Shown one piece after another: positions 1-8,280 of a stretch of 64,000 nt of DNA (position 1 is its first letter; each line of letters begins with the position of its first letter). A model generated the notes under the pieces. It did not search any database and was not told the DNA's origin. It saw only the letters and a program-made list of their open reading frames with translations. A program made the translations under genes and the position numbers. This DNA is from an uncultured Bacteroidia bacterium (lineage in GTDB: Bacteria > Bacteroidota > Bacteroidia > Bacteroidales > CAJPTX01). Location: the NCBI GenBank assembly GCA_938038735.1, contig CALHSW010000074.1, positions 85,867-149,866 on the forward strand, given 5' to 3'.

Positions 1-162
1 TAGCCCTTGTGTGCGTGTCGGGCGCAACCTTTAGTTATGCCTACTCTAGGTGCAGTTTTCGGCTTCCCTGCGTTCTTTCATACCGCTAGTGACTATTTGT
101 GCCGTGGGAAAATGTTTCATGGTTGCCAGCCCTCTCCCCCGCTGCGCCTCTTAGTCACTTTG

Positions 163-170
163 CAAAGATA
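163..170 (-). promoter_or_regulatory. Bacteroidota -7 element facing the left edge
   Basis: The minus strand reads TATCTTTG, matching the TAnnTTTG consensus. A T-rich stretch lies upstream but no clean TTTG sits at the usual distance. Downstream, the first ATG on the minus strand (around 120) is closed by a stop after 24 codons, so the 1-155 transcript is probably an RNA or an untranslated leader continuing off the window. I could not match it to tmRNA, SRP RNA or RNase P RNA by eye. 171-365 otherwise holds nothing I recognise. Confidence 0.4.
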
Positions 171-367
171 CAAAGAGAAAGCATAAAAAAAAACAGATGT
201 GTAGTACTGCGAATTGCAATGCGCTAAGTGTATGCGGTACACCATGTTACGCCTTTGCGTAGAGAAAATATTATGGGGAGACCTATGTAAACCTGAAGAA
301 ATCACTTGGAGATTCTTCGGTGTCTAGGGAAGCCTCGTTGCTTTACCCCATTTGGGGATACAGGGCA

Positions 368-413
368 AAAAGAGGAAGAGCAAGGGAAAATTCTCCCTTG
401 CTCTTCCTCTTTT
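368..413 (-). terminator. Terminator of tRNA-fMet
   Basis: A near-perfect 20-bp hairpin with a 6-nt loop has its arms at 368-387 and 394-413. It lies just beyond the 3' end of the tRNA, and both ends are A/T runs, so it can act on either strand. Confidence 0.85.
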
Positions 414-417
414 GCTG

Positions 418-490
<73 letters not shown>

Positions 491-533
491 TCCACGCTTT
501 GCCGCCTCAATCCCTCCCCCTCATTCAACGCTG

Positions 534-565
534 CAAAGGTAGTACTTTTTTTTAAGATAACCAAA
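534..565 (-). promoter_or_regulatory. Promoter of tRNA-fMet
   Basis: The minus strand has TTTG at 565-562, a 20-nt gap, then TACCTTTG at 541-534, about 44 nt upstream of the mature tRNA. Confidence 0.75.
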
Positions 566-586
566 ATGGCTTGTCCAATCGCTCGG

Positions 587-615
587 GCGGGGTGCATTTG
601 CACCCCGCTTTTTTT
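587..615 (+). terminator. Hairpin between the RiPP-locus barrel gene and tRNA-fMet
   Basis: Perfect 9-bp arms (587-595 and 600-608) with an ATTT loop are followed on the plus strand by T7. In the minus direction it sits 23 nt past the stop codon of the barrel gene but has no T-run after it, so it may mark the 3' end of that operon only by its stem. Confidence 0.6.
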
Positions 616-630
616 CGTTCGTTTTGCCAG

Positions 631-2934
631 CTATAGCCGATCCTTCTCGGAGGAGATGGAGGAGCGAGCCTCTTTCGAGTGGTATTTATTGAATCGCCAC
701 ATGATGGTCAACCGGACGCTCCGCGTATCCATCCACGAAAAGCTGTTTATCGTTACGCCTTGGCAGTTGCCGGTGAAACGAGATTGGGCCATGTTTAGCA
801 GGTCTACCCCTTTGAGGCTCACCTGCAGGCTCCTGTTCAAAAAGTATTTTTGCACCGAGGCGTTCAGTGAATGCGTCCGGGAGTACTCGACGAATCCCGC
901 GCTGCCTCCGCTATTGAACGTGTAGTTCAGGCTCAGGCTCCAGTCCTGCGGGAGGTTGAAGCTATTGTCTAGGGATACAATGGCGGTCGGCTTGCTGATG
1001 GTACGGGGCGTACCGCCAGGCATCTCTGGAAGCTTCATAAAGTTCTGCATATACCCTAGCATAAACCGTGGCTCGTAGAATCCAAATCGCGGTGCGGCAT
1101 TGGCAAACGCTTGCACCCCTTGCATGTAGTCCAAATTCTGGGGGCGGACTATTACACGGTAATCCGCCTTGGTTGATTCCAGCTCAAATGTCTCGAGTAT
1201 CGGGTGATAGGTATAGTTATAGCCTGCTGAGAGGTACAGCCAACGGAAAGAAACGCTATAGCTAACATCGTGCATTATGGCACGCACCAGCTCGGGATTT
1301 GACCGCATTAGGTTGTACTGGTTTATGTACGAGTCCCCGCCGGATAGCTGGGAGAATGAGGGGTACTGTATGGATGCCCTGTAGTCGATTTGGTGGCTCC
1401 ACGCGCCGCGGGTGTACGTAATGGAGGAGGATGGCAGCACCGTATGGTAAAAGAAACGCCGCGGGGTGTTTGAGGCGGTGTAGTCAAAGTATACCTTTGA
1501 GGTGGCTTCGTAGCGAACGCCGAGATTAAGTGCCCACGCCTGGCCGGGGGATGTCCACCCCGCGTTAAAGTATCCTGCCCCCTTTTGCTCCTGAATCTTA
1601 TTGTCGGTCGGCGCGACATCATCAATATTTAGCGTAGTGCGCCCCTTGACGCTTGAGAGGGTCCAATCGCCCCCGAGTTCCGCATGGATTTGCCCAGCTT
1701 GGTAGTTGATGCGGGGAGATACGCCGTACAGCGAACTATTCGACTTGGTGACGCTTTCGGCGCTGTGACGATTCCCAACCAGATTGAACGTATAATCTCC
1801 TTGCCCTTGGTACCAATCGGATGCCACGTCGAGCGCGAATGATTCGCTTAATTGCCCATTGTAGTGCAGATTGACGGAATGGTTAGAGAATTTACCGAAA
1901 ACATCATTTTTGAACCCATCATCTATGGTCTTGCCGCTGTTCCGCACTGATAGCCCTCCCACCAGAAGCGCCTCTTGGCGCGATGGCTCGAATGTGTATC
2001 GCGCATCTAGCTGGTGCCTCTCCGATGGGCTATACTCCAGGGCGAGGAAATAGGTTTGGCTGGTATTCCGGTTCTTCTCTTTTTCATCCCACGAGGTTAC
2101 TTTCCATTCGTGGTTGGAGTTAACGAGTTCAAACGTATTTTCCTGGTTGGTCTTCGATTGAAACATAGAGTAGTCGGCGCCGAGTGTGAGTGCTACCCGC
2201 TTAAAGCGATAGCCAATTTCACCATCGACGCTTTGTGAAAACCAATGGTTAACCCGGGTGTAGGAACGAATGAAGCCGTATAGTCCCTCTAGCCGGCTGT
2301 GAGTATGCACGTAGACCACGGTCCCCACCTCTCCGGAGAACCTAGAGCCGGGATGCCTATCGATTTCAATGGCCTTGATTGTGCTGGGGTCTAGCTGGGC
2401 GATTTCTTCCCGCGTGGCGGGGCGTTTGTTGATGAAGAACAGTATGCTTCCCTCCTGCAGGCTCTTTAGTTCATCGCCCTGCATATAAAAGCCGGGGAGC
2501 TTCCCTAGGATGTCGTTCGTATTGCTCTCCGCCCCGAGCGAGGTGCCCGAAATGTTGCATACCAAATTGTTCCCTTTTACCTGAAAGGTTTTTTGCTTAC
2601 CGCTCACCCTTACTGCCGCCAGCTCGGTAGAGGACTCATAGAGCGTAACAGCCTCAATTGCGTTGGGTGGAAGGAGTTGCGTGCTGTAGCCCAGCGCGCT
2701 TATTCTGAACACGAGGTGGTCATTTTGCCCGGGCAGCGATAGGTTGAATTTTCCTTCCTGGTCGGTAATTGTCCCCCCTATGAGCGTAGAGTCGGGCAGC
2801 CGTAGTGCCGCCACATTGACAAACTCTAGCGCTAGCCCTGCCGTGTCTCGGACGAGGCCATGGTATTGCGTTTCCTGGGCTTTTGCCAGCGAGGCTGTCA
2901 TGAGAAGGATAAGTGCGAGACAAATTCTTTTCAT
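631..2934 (-). CDS. TonB-plug/beta-barrel outer membrane protein of the RiPP locus
   Basis: A 767-residue outer membrane protein. Residues 1-19 are a signal peptide ending in AKAQ. Residues about 24-105 form a carboxypeptidase-regulatory-like beta-sandwich, typical of Bacteroidota TonB-dependent proteins. Residues about 108-215 resemble a plug domain (NDILGKLPGF and IKAIEIDRHPGSRF). The rest is a long series of alternating, aromatic-rich strands like the Bacteroidota outer membrane beta-barrel family. No TonB box is obvious. It starts 15 bp after the maturase stop and is the last gene of the precursor-maturase-barrel unit, so I infer a role in moving or sensing the matured peptide, or in taking up its ligand. 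It is slightly shorter than typical SusC proteins and has no SusD partner. Family is fairly sure; substrate is unknown. Confidence 0.85.
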   Translation of the reverse strand: MKRICLALILLMTASLAKAQETQYHGLVRDTAGLALEFVNVAALRLPDSTLIGGTITDQEGKFNLSLPGQNDHLVFRISALGYSTQLLPPNAIEAVTLYESSTELAAVRVSGKQKTFQVKGNNLVCNISGTSLGAESNTNDILGKLPGFYMQGDELKSLQEGSILFFINKRPATREEIAQLDPSTIKAIEIDRHPGSRFSGEVGTVVYVHTHSRLEGLYGFIRSYTRVNHWFSQSVDGEIGYRFKRVALTLGADYSMFQSKTNQENTFELVNSNHEWKVTSWDEKEKNRNTSQTYFLALEYSPSERHQLDARYTFEPSRQEALLVGGLSVRNSGKTIDDGFKNDVFGKFSNHSVNLHYNGQLSESFALDVASDWYQGQGDYTFNLVGNRHSAESVTKSNSSLYGVSPRINYQAGQIHAELGGDWTLSSVKGRTTLNIDDVAPTDNKIQEQKGAGYFNAGWTSPGQAWALNLGVRYEATSKVYFDYTASNTPRRFFYHTVLPSSSITYTRGAWSHQIDYRASIQYPSFSQLSGGDSYINQYNLMRSNPELVRAIMHDVSYSVSFRWLYLSAGYNYTYHPILETFELESTKADYRVIVRPQNLDYMQGVQAFANAAPRFGFYEPRFMLGYMQNFMKLPEMPGGTPRTISKPTAIVSLDNSFNLPQDWSLSLNYTFNSGGSAGFVEYSRTHSLNASVQKYFLNRSLQVSLKGVDLLNMAQSRFTGNCQGVTINSFSWMDTRSVRLTIMWRFNKYHSKEARSSISSEKDRL

Positions 2935-2949
2935 ATTAGAAGTCTATCG

Positions 2950-4236
2950 TTAAAGTTCTTCCAGTTTTTCTGCTAAGACACGGTATGCGTATTGCTGCTT
3001 GTCATCAGCCGACATGCCCAAGGGACATTCATTTTGGTTCGTACATTCTAGAATTCGCTGCGAGCATCCTCCAGCGCATATAGGAAGGATAGAACAGTCT
3101 CTACAGGCCGCAACGTTTAATGGGGATGCCTGTAGCCGCCTGTCGTGCAGGGCGTTCCAGATGACTCGCCCTGATGAACTTAGAGAACCCTCTACGTGCC
3201 TTGCAGAAAAGTCACAGGCGGTACACTTGTATACCTTTCCGTCAGGATTGATTGTTAAGTGGTTAGTTCTGTCAGCGTAGCAAGTATGCCAAATGCTGCT
3301 TGGAGCACTATAATAACTTGAGCTTCTATATCCTTGAGCCCTTATTTCTCTTACAATCTCCATGACTGCACTTTCAACTGACTCCTCTTCTTGCCATACT
3401 TTATGTACGCTGAAATTGAGTAAGGGCTTTTGCTTTTCGTCTAAGTCTTCAAAGTCTCTTAGCAACTCAGAAACATCGAGGCTTGTTTCTTTGGAAATGT
3501 TGAGTCGAACGGAAACATTGATTCCATATGACAGTGCCTCTCGAATGTTTGCTATTATTCTAGAGTAGCTATCGTCACCCTCTTTTGCAAATCTAACCCT
3601 ATTATGCCGATTTTTATTGCCATCAATTGTTATCTGCATGGTTTTAACGCCGTGGATTTTTAGAAAAGATAATCGTTCTTTTGAAAGTAATAATCCATTG
3701 CTAGTTATTCCCGCAGAAAACTCTATCCCGTGTTCCTGCATCATGGGGTAAATTGCATTTAGGGTCGGTGTCATAACCTTATCGTAGCAAAGTAGTGGTT
3801 CGCCACCGAAAAACATTAGTCCAAATTCTTTCACCTCATTTTGGGATATAATCCTTTGTACTAATGAAACGATGCTCTTAACGCCTGCCTCATCTATGGT
3901 AGAAACGTCGAGATGCGATTCGTAGCAATACCAGCAGTTAAAGTTGCACGCTAGCGTAGGGTTGATAATCAGCTCAAAGTAGGAAGGGTCATTGTTGGTT
4001 CTTGTGAGCGTTTCCCGAACGATTGTTTCCTCGTTAATCGCTTCATCAATAATCATTTTCTTATCTACAAAGGCCTTGAATATGCCTTGGTTTTCATAGT
4101 CGCATGCACTGCAACGTCCCTGTTGAAGGGGATATGCGTTATAGTGGCTAGTAACAAGAAACGAATTCCATAGGGTGTTGTAGACTATCACCGATTCAGC
4201 TCTTTCTATGAAAACATCATATAGGCTCGCTTTCAT
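2950..4236 (-). CDS. Radical SAM/SPASM peptide maturase
   Basis: A 428-residue radical SAM enzyme counted from the ATG at 4236, which has GGAGG upstream; a TTG 15 nt further out is in frame but less likely. The radical SAM cluster motif CxxxCxxC is C97, C101, C104, followed by FGGEP at 143-147. The C-terminal half is a SPASM domain with further cysteines at 319, 338, 341, 378, 381, 387, 391, 398 and 404, enough for two auxiliary Fe-S clusters. The N-terminal 90 residues resemble the lead segment of other peptide-modifying SPASM enzymes. Enzymes of this class install thioether or C-C crosslinks, or epimerise residues, in ribosomal peptides. It sits 101 bp after the Gly-Gly precursor, which is its likely substrate. 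The gene looks clearly more AT-rich than neighbouring genes, suggesting transfer. Confidence 0.93.
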   Translation of the reverse strand: MKASLYDVFIERAESVIVYNTLWNSFLVTSHYNAYPLQQGRCSACDYENQGIFKAFVDKKMIIDEAINEETIVRETLTRTNNDPSYFELIINPTLACNFNCWYCYESHLDVSTIDEAGVKSIVSLVQRIISQNEVKEFGLMFFGGEPLLCYDKVMTPTLNAIYPMMQEHGIEFSAGITSNGLLLSKERLSFLKIHGVKTMQITIDGNKNRHNRVRFAKEGDDSYSRIIANIREALSYGINVSVRLNISKETSLDVSELLRDFEDLDEKQKPLLNFSVHKVWQEEESVESAVMEIVREIRAQGYRSSSYYSAPSSIWHTCYADRTNHLTINPDGKVYKCTACDFSARHVEGSLSSSGRVIWNALHDRRLQASPLNVAACRDCSILPICAGGCSQRILECTNQNECPLGMSADDKQQYAYRVLAEKLEEL

Positions 4237-4337
4237 GGAAGTATCCTCCAATTTACCATGCTATTGGTGCTAAGATATTAGTCTATCCCTGCACCAATAG
4301 CTACATTCAAATGTCACCATGCTAAGAATTGCCCATA

Positions 4338-4517
4338 TTAAGGCTTTTTCTTGCAGTTATTAGTGCACCCGCACTGGTAAGGATTGATGCTTATGTGTAT
4401 CTGTTTGTCGTCCTTTTCTTCAACTATCTCTGTACTAACAAACCCTCCCTTTAGCGACTCTTGTTCTTCCGTATTCAAGTTTTCAAACTCTTGAACCATC
4501 AATTCTAGCTTGTTCAT
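4338..4517 (-). CDS. Gly-Gly-leader RiPP precursor peptide
   Basis: A 59-residue peptide. I start it at the ATG at 4517 rather than the upstream in-frame TTG at 4523. The first 25 residues form an acidic, amphipathic leader (MNKLELMVQEF...) ending in the double glycine LKGG at 22-25, the pattern of the Bacteroidales GG-type natural-product precursors. The 34-residue core starts FVSTEI, is rich in charged residues, and ends with a Cys cluster, CGCTNNC, followed by KKKP. The three closely spaced Cys are candidates for thioether or other crosslinks made by the adjacent radical SAM enzyme. No C39-type processing transporter lies nearby, so the cleaving and exporting protein is not visible. Function of the product is unknown. 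Confidence 0.82.
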   Translation of the reverse strand: MNKLELMVQEFENLNTEEQESLKGGFVSTEIVEEKDDKQIHISINPYQCGCTNNCKKKP

Positions 4518-4762
4518 TATCAAATAAAATTAAGAATGACTCTACTCGTATCGCTTTTCGTGGCCGCGTCCTTTGTTTCATACAGCTTCCCGAAAGTATT
4601 CGGTAGGAATTTGCTGCATTGCATTGACTGCAACTTCTAGGCTTTATTGCCTATGTCTTGATATTTTGGGTGCAGCTCTTCGTAATTAGTACGACTTACT
4701 TCACTTCTCCTTGAGCTTACGATTTCCTTGCAGGGGACTTATAAGCTTGTCTGACGCGAATG
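4518..4762 (-). other. Long 5' leader of the RiPP operon
   Basis: About 240 nt separate the promoter below from the precursor ATG. No ORF of note is present. The stretch is AT-rich and contains several short inverted repeats. I see no known riboswitch. It could carry a regulatory element. Confidence 0.45.
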
Positions 4763-4792
4763 CAAAGTTATAAAAATGGGCATAACTTCAAA
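4763..4792 (-). promoter_or_regulatory. Promoter of the RiPP operon
   Basis: The minus strand shows TTTG at 4792-4789, an 18-nt gap, then TAACTTTG at 4770-4763, a good match to the Bacteroidota housekeeping promoter. Confidence 0.7.
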
Positions 4793-4911
4793 GTTATTTT
4801 TCCGAAAAAAAATCGTAATTTCTTTGCTTGCTAATAGCTAAAATACTCTTCATCAATGTTTTGCACTTACAGGTAGCGGTTAAAATAATTTTAGATTTCC
4901 TGTAAAATCTC

Positions 4912-5119
4912 TTAGTGCTTTTTCGCCACCGTGGGCGAACAAGCACTTATCTCAATTAGCGGGAAAGGTGATGAGCTTCCGTACCGGAAGCGGTCGGGAT
5001 CTACACCCAAACGGGTTCCTGCGGGGCGTTTAGCCCGCTTGTCCCGCACTTTTTCAGGCACTTCTCTCAGTAAGCTTTGGAGTTCGGTGTAGGTTGTGGA
5101 CGATGGTCTGCATAAAGTG
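4912..5119. other. Gene-free stretch with several hairpins
   Basis: No supported gene. It holds a cluster of short inverted repeats: 4914-4945 (AGTGCTT...AAGCACT with an inner TCGCC/GGCGA), 4975-4991 (GCTTCCG, TAC, CGGAAGC), ACCC/GGGT around 5007-5019, and GCGGG/CCCGC around 5023-5040. The first could end the transcript of the broken ORF that follows. A structured RNA is possible but unproven. Confidence 0.35.
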
Positions 5120-5379
5120 TTATGCATGTGTTTTGACCTGCCACATGTTCCGCATTGTGTTCCCATGGAATCGCCGGAGCATGGCCGCCGCGGCAGCATC
5201 TCGCTCCTCTCGTCGGTTGTCCACCATCTCCTCCAGCCCTCATCCCGCAGGGCATCCGAGTACATGGTCTCAATGACGGAGCACAGATGCCAGTCTATTT
5301 GCCCGACCTCGGTAAGCTTGCCCCCGCACACCCCAGACATGATGTTGAATGGGGCTGTTGTACTCGTTGGCGTTTTCAT
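5120..5379 (-). pseudogene. Small hypothetical gene broken by a one-base frameshift
   Basis: From the ATG at 5379 the minus strand reads about 48 protein-like residues (MKTPTSTTAPFNIMSGV... to SDALRDEG). Near 5238 this frame degenerates into Trp/Arg-rich sequence, while the neighbouring frame picks up a coherent helical stretch (LEEMVDNRREERD, then Ala5, then MLRRFHGNTMRNMWQVKTHA) and stops at 5120. Adding one base in the GAGGGCTGG region joins the two into an 87-codon gene. I do not recognise the family. It may be a genuine pseudogene, a sequencing error, or chance. The open frame running on to 4912 passes through hairpins and does not look like protein. Confidence 0.4.
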
Positions 5380-5620
5380 GGTGCAAAGTCGCAGAAGATA
5401 AGCAGCTTGTGCAATGCATTTTGGAAATCGTTTCGCAGCGGTTTCACTATAATAGATTCTTCCTCCAACCCTCTGGTTTTAGCTAGTGGGCTTTGACCAA
5501 CTGCTCGGTTTGCTTGTCCGCACAAAAAGCATGGCCAAATTGCGTTGTGGCAATCTATGCCTATACGAAATCTAGAAGTCGGATTGCGGGTGTTTCTGCC
5601 TTCGGCGGGGGTCTCTCTTT
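5380..5620. other. Intergenic stretch without a recognisable gene
   Basis: I see no supported coding sequence, RNA gene or clear terminator. A weak GACTTTGC on the minus strand near 5383 could be the -7 element of the broken ORF. Confidence 0.4.
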
Positions 5621-6319
5621 TTACTCCCCGACCTGCTCGTTGTAGAATATTGACACGGCGAGCCACGCCTCCCCGCCCCTTCGCCCCGTGTCGGTAAGGG
5701 CTGCGTAGCCGCTCCTGTGCAGCGTTGGCGAAAACACCACCAGCTTGCGGTTGCTCTTCTTGAAAACCCCGCGCACCATCTGCCGTTCCTCTGGGCGGTA
5801 GAGCGCCAGCGCGGGTATTGAGAGCTTGGATAGCGAGTCGGTGGCGCTGTACGCATCGCCAAAATACTCTCCGGGGGAGAGCGCAATGACGCTCTTGACC
5901 CTAAAATCGCGCAGCGAGGTGAGTAGCGCTACCGTTGCGTACCTTCCAGCCCCTACGAGGAGTACCTCCTGCGGCTGGTCCCACGAAAAAATTTGGCTCA
6001 CTGCGTTTTTGGCTAGCGTCGCCAGGCTATCGGCGGGGGTGTGCGGATTGAAGAATGCGGCAGGCATAGCGGGGACGTAGACGTTGCACCGCAGCTTGCG
6101 CAGAGCCTGCGCAAGCGCCATCCGCTCCTCCCTGTCGTCATTCGTTTCGGGGAGTATCACCACGCGTGGAGCCCCCCGATGTAGCGAGAAGTGCCACCCT
6201 AGCACTTCGCCCGATCGGCTGTCTTTAAGCGCCTGCTGCGCCCATGCTTCCCCTCCGCTTAGGCACACTGCCAGCAGCATGCCTAGCTGCATCGTGCAGA
6301 AGTATACCGCTCGCCTCAC
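5621..6319 (-). CDS. Exported alpha/beta-hydrolase-like protein of unknown function
   Basis: A 232-residue protein starting with a GTG that overlaps the atpC stop codon, so the two are translationally coupled. Residues 1-28 are a signal peptide (cleavage near AWAQQ). The rest alternates beta strands and helices as in a small alpha/beta hydrolase: VVILPETNDD near 53, LLVGAGRYATVALL near 120 where a nucleophile elbow would be, and IPALALYRPEE near 168. The elbow reads GAGRYA, with no Ser in the usual Gly-x-Ser-x-Gly, so a catalytic role is doubtful. It is the last gene of the atpDC unit; the link to ATP synthase may be only positional. Confidence 0.6.
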   Translation of the reverse strand: MRRAVYFCTMQLGMLLAVCLSGGEAWAQQALKDSRSGEVLGWHFSLHRGAPRVVILPETNDDREERMALAQALRKLRCNVYVPAMPAAFFNPHTPADSLATLAKNAVSQIFSWDQPQEVLLVGAGRYATVALLTSLRDFRVKSVIALSPGEYFGDAYSATDSLSKLSIPALALYRPEERQMVRGVFKKSNRKLVVFSPTLHRSGYAALTDTGRRGGEAWLAVSIFYNEQVGE

Positions 6320-6579
6320 GCCTGCTGATCCTCTGTAGCCGTTCCTGCAAGGATGGTAATCTCGTCGCTGTGCTGCTCTACCACGCCGATTCCATCAATG
6401 GTGAAAAAACGCTCCAGCCCATCGGGCGTGGTGATTTTCACCCTCCCCGGCACGAGCGACGACACGATGGGCTGATGCCCCTTCCGCATGGCGAACGGCG
6501 ACTTTGCGCCTGGCACGGCCACCTGCACGGCTTCGCAGTCTACCGCAGTGCGTTCTGGCGTAATGATTTTCACTCGCAT
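6316..6579 (-). CDS. atpC: ATP synthase F1 epsilon subunit
   Basis: An 87-residue protein matching the N-terminal beta-sandwich of the F1 epsilon subunit (MRVKIITPERTAVDCEAVQV, then GHQPIVSSLVPGRVKI, ending ITILAGTATEDQQA). The C-terminal helical hairpin found in the E. coli protein (about 139 residues) is missing, as in other short Bacteroidota versions. It lies 25 bp after atpD and overlaps the next gene by 4 bp. In the cell it forms part of the central rotor stalk. Without the helical domain, epsilon-type autoinhibition is unlikely. Confidence 0.93.
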   Translation of the reverse strand: MRVKIITPERTAVDCEAVQVAVPGAKSPFAMRKGHQPIVSSLVPGRVKITTPDGLERFFTIDGIGVVEQHSDEITILAGTATEDQQA

Positions 6580-6604
6580 CGCTGCTCCCCTTCGTTTCCT
6601 GACG

Positions 6605-8107
6605 CTACTTCGCCTCCTTTAGCATGCGTTCGCCCTTCTCTATGGCATCCTCAATCGTTCCCACTAGGTTGAACGCTGCCTCGGGGTACTTATCCACCTC
6701 GCCGTCCATAATCATGTTGAACCCCTTGATGGTATCCTTGATGTCTACCATAACCCCCTTGAGGCCGGTGAACTGTTCGGCCACGTGGAACGGTTGCGAT
6801 AGGAATCGCTGCACCCGTCGGGCGCGGTGTACCACCTGCTTGTCGCTCTCGCTCAGCTCGTCCATACCTAGAATGGCTATAACGTCCTGTAAATCATTGT
6901 ACTTCTGTAGGAGCTGCTTGATGCGCTGCGCCGTCTCGTAGTGTTCGTCTCCCACCACGTCACGCGTCAGTATCCTAGAGGTGGAGTCAAGCGGATCAAC
7001 GGCGGGGTAGATACCCAGCTCCGAAATCTTTCGGCTCAGCACCGTGGTGGCATCCAGGTGCGAGAAGGTGGTTGCCGGTGCGGGGTCTGTCAGGTCGTCT
7101 GCAGGTACATATACAGCCTGCACCGAGGTGATGGAGCCCCGCTTGGTGGAGGTGATCCGCTCCTGCATTGCGCCCATCTCCGAGGCCAGCGTGGGCTGGT
7201 AGCCCACTGCCGAGGGCATGCGCCCTAGCAGGGCCGATACCTCCGACCCCGACTGGGTGAAGCGGAAAATGTTGTCAATGAAGAGCAATATATCGTTGCC
7301 CTTCCCCTTGCCGTCCCCATCGCGGAACGATTCTGCCACCGTTAGCCCCGACAGGGCCACGCGCGCCCTTGCGCCTGGCGGCTCGTTCATCTGCCCGAAG
7401 ACCAGCGTGGCCTGCGATTTCTTAAGCTCCTCGGGGTCCACGAGGGAGAGGTCCCAGTTGCCCTCCTCCATGCTCTTCTTAAAGGCCTCCCCGTAGCGAA
7501 TTACGTTGGAGCCGATCATCTCTCGCAGAAGGTCGTTGCCCTCACGCGTACGCTCCCCCACGCCTGCAAAGACCGACATTCCGTCGTACCCTTTGGCGAT
7601 GTTGTTAATCATCTCCATGATGAGCACCGTTTTGCCCACGCCGGCCCCGCCGAATAGACCAATCTTGCCCCCCTTCATGTAGGGCTCTAGCAGGTCAATA
7701 ACCTTGATGCCCGTGAAAAGGATCTCCTTTTCGGTCTTCAGGTCTTCGTACTTCGGTGGATCCCTATGGATGGGTTGGTCGCGCTCCGCCTTCACGGCCG
7801 GCATCCCATCGATGGCCTCGCCAATGACGTTTAGTAGGCGGCCTTTAATCTCCTCGCCGCTCGGCATCATTATGCTTTGCCCTGTGGCTTCCACCTCCAC
7901 GCCCCTCGCAAGGCCATCGGTGGAGTCCATGGCGATGGTTCGCACCTGCTGGTCGCCGATGTGCTGCTGCACCTCCAGCACGAGGCGCGAGCCATCGGGG
8001 CGTGTAATTTCTAGCGCATCGTGAATTTTGGGCAGCTGTGCACCCGGCTCATCGAATGAGACATCAACTACAGGCCCTATCACCTGCGATACCACTCCCT
8101 TTGTCAT
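6605..8107 (-). CDS. atpD: ATP synthase F1 beta subunit
   Basis: A 500-residue catalytic subunit of the F1 ATP synthase. The P-loop GGAGVGKT is at 153-160, the catalytic glutamate lies in GERTREG at about 183-189, and the Walker B strand reads LLFIDNIFRFTQ. The signature PAVDPLDSTSR is also present. I start at the ATG at 8107, which has GAGGGAG upstream, not at the in-frame GTG two codons earlier. Only atpD and atpC are here; the remaining F1Fo genes are not adjacent on either side. Such separation of the atpDC pair is known in many Bacteroidota. Confidence 0.98.
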   Translation of the reverse strand: MTKGVVSQVIGPVVDVSFDEPGAQLPKIHDALEITRPDGSRLVLEVQQHIGDQQVRTIAMDSTDGLARGVEVEATGQSIMMPSGEEIKGRLLNVIGEAIDGMPAVKAERDQPIHRDPPKYEDLKTEKEILFTGIKVIDLLEPYMKGGKIGLFGGAGVGKTVLIMEMINNIAKGYDGMSVFAGVGERTREGNDLLREMIGSNVIRYGEAFKKSMEEGNWDLSLVDPEELKKSQATLVFGQMNEPPGARARVALSGLTVAESFRDGDGKGKGNDILLFIDNIFRFTQSGSEVSALLGRMPSAVGYQPTLASEMGAMQERITSTKRGSITSVQAVYVPADDLTDPAPATTFSHLDATTVLSRKISELGIYPAVDPLDSTSRILTRDVVGDEHYETAQRIKQLLQKYNDLQDVIAILGMDELSESDKQVVHRARRVQRFLSQPFHVAEQFTGLKGVMVDIKDTIKGFNMIMDGEVDKYPEAAFNLVGTIEDAIEKGERMLKEAK

Positions 8108-8159
8108 AACCACTCCCTCTTTAGGCGATGCGGGTGCTGCGCCGCACCCTCACGCACCG

Positions 8160-8167
8160 CAAAGGTA
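8160..8167 (-). promoter_or_regulatory. -7 element upstream of atpD
   Basis: The minus strand reads TACCTTTG about 53 nt before the atpD ATG. No good -33 TTTG is visible. Confidence 0.5.
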
Positions 8168-8280
8168 AAAAGATTTTTCCTCTTTTGCGTATATCCAGTG
8201 ATGTTAAAATAGAACGGATGGCGTTATGTAACCCCAAATGAGGGTTGCTTTTCTGCAGGTACCCTTCGGGGCAAAGAATA

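Noticed and set aside
1..155. tmRNA, SRP RNA or RNase P RNA on the minus strand
   Set aside because: None of their conserved cores could be found by eye; only a promoter and a short untranslated stretch are supported.
1323..1625. 100-residue ORF inside the barrel gene
   Set aside because: Pro/Arg/Thr-rich translation in an alternative frame of a well-supported gene.
4912..5379. A single 155-residue minus-strand ORF
   Set aside because: After residue 48 the frame turns into Trp/Arg/Cys-rich noise and runs through hairpins; the adjacent frame is more protein-like, so I describe a frameshifted short gene instead.
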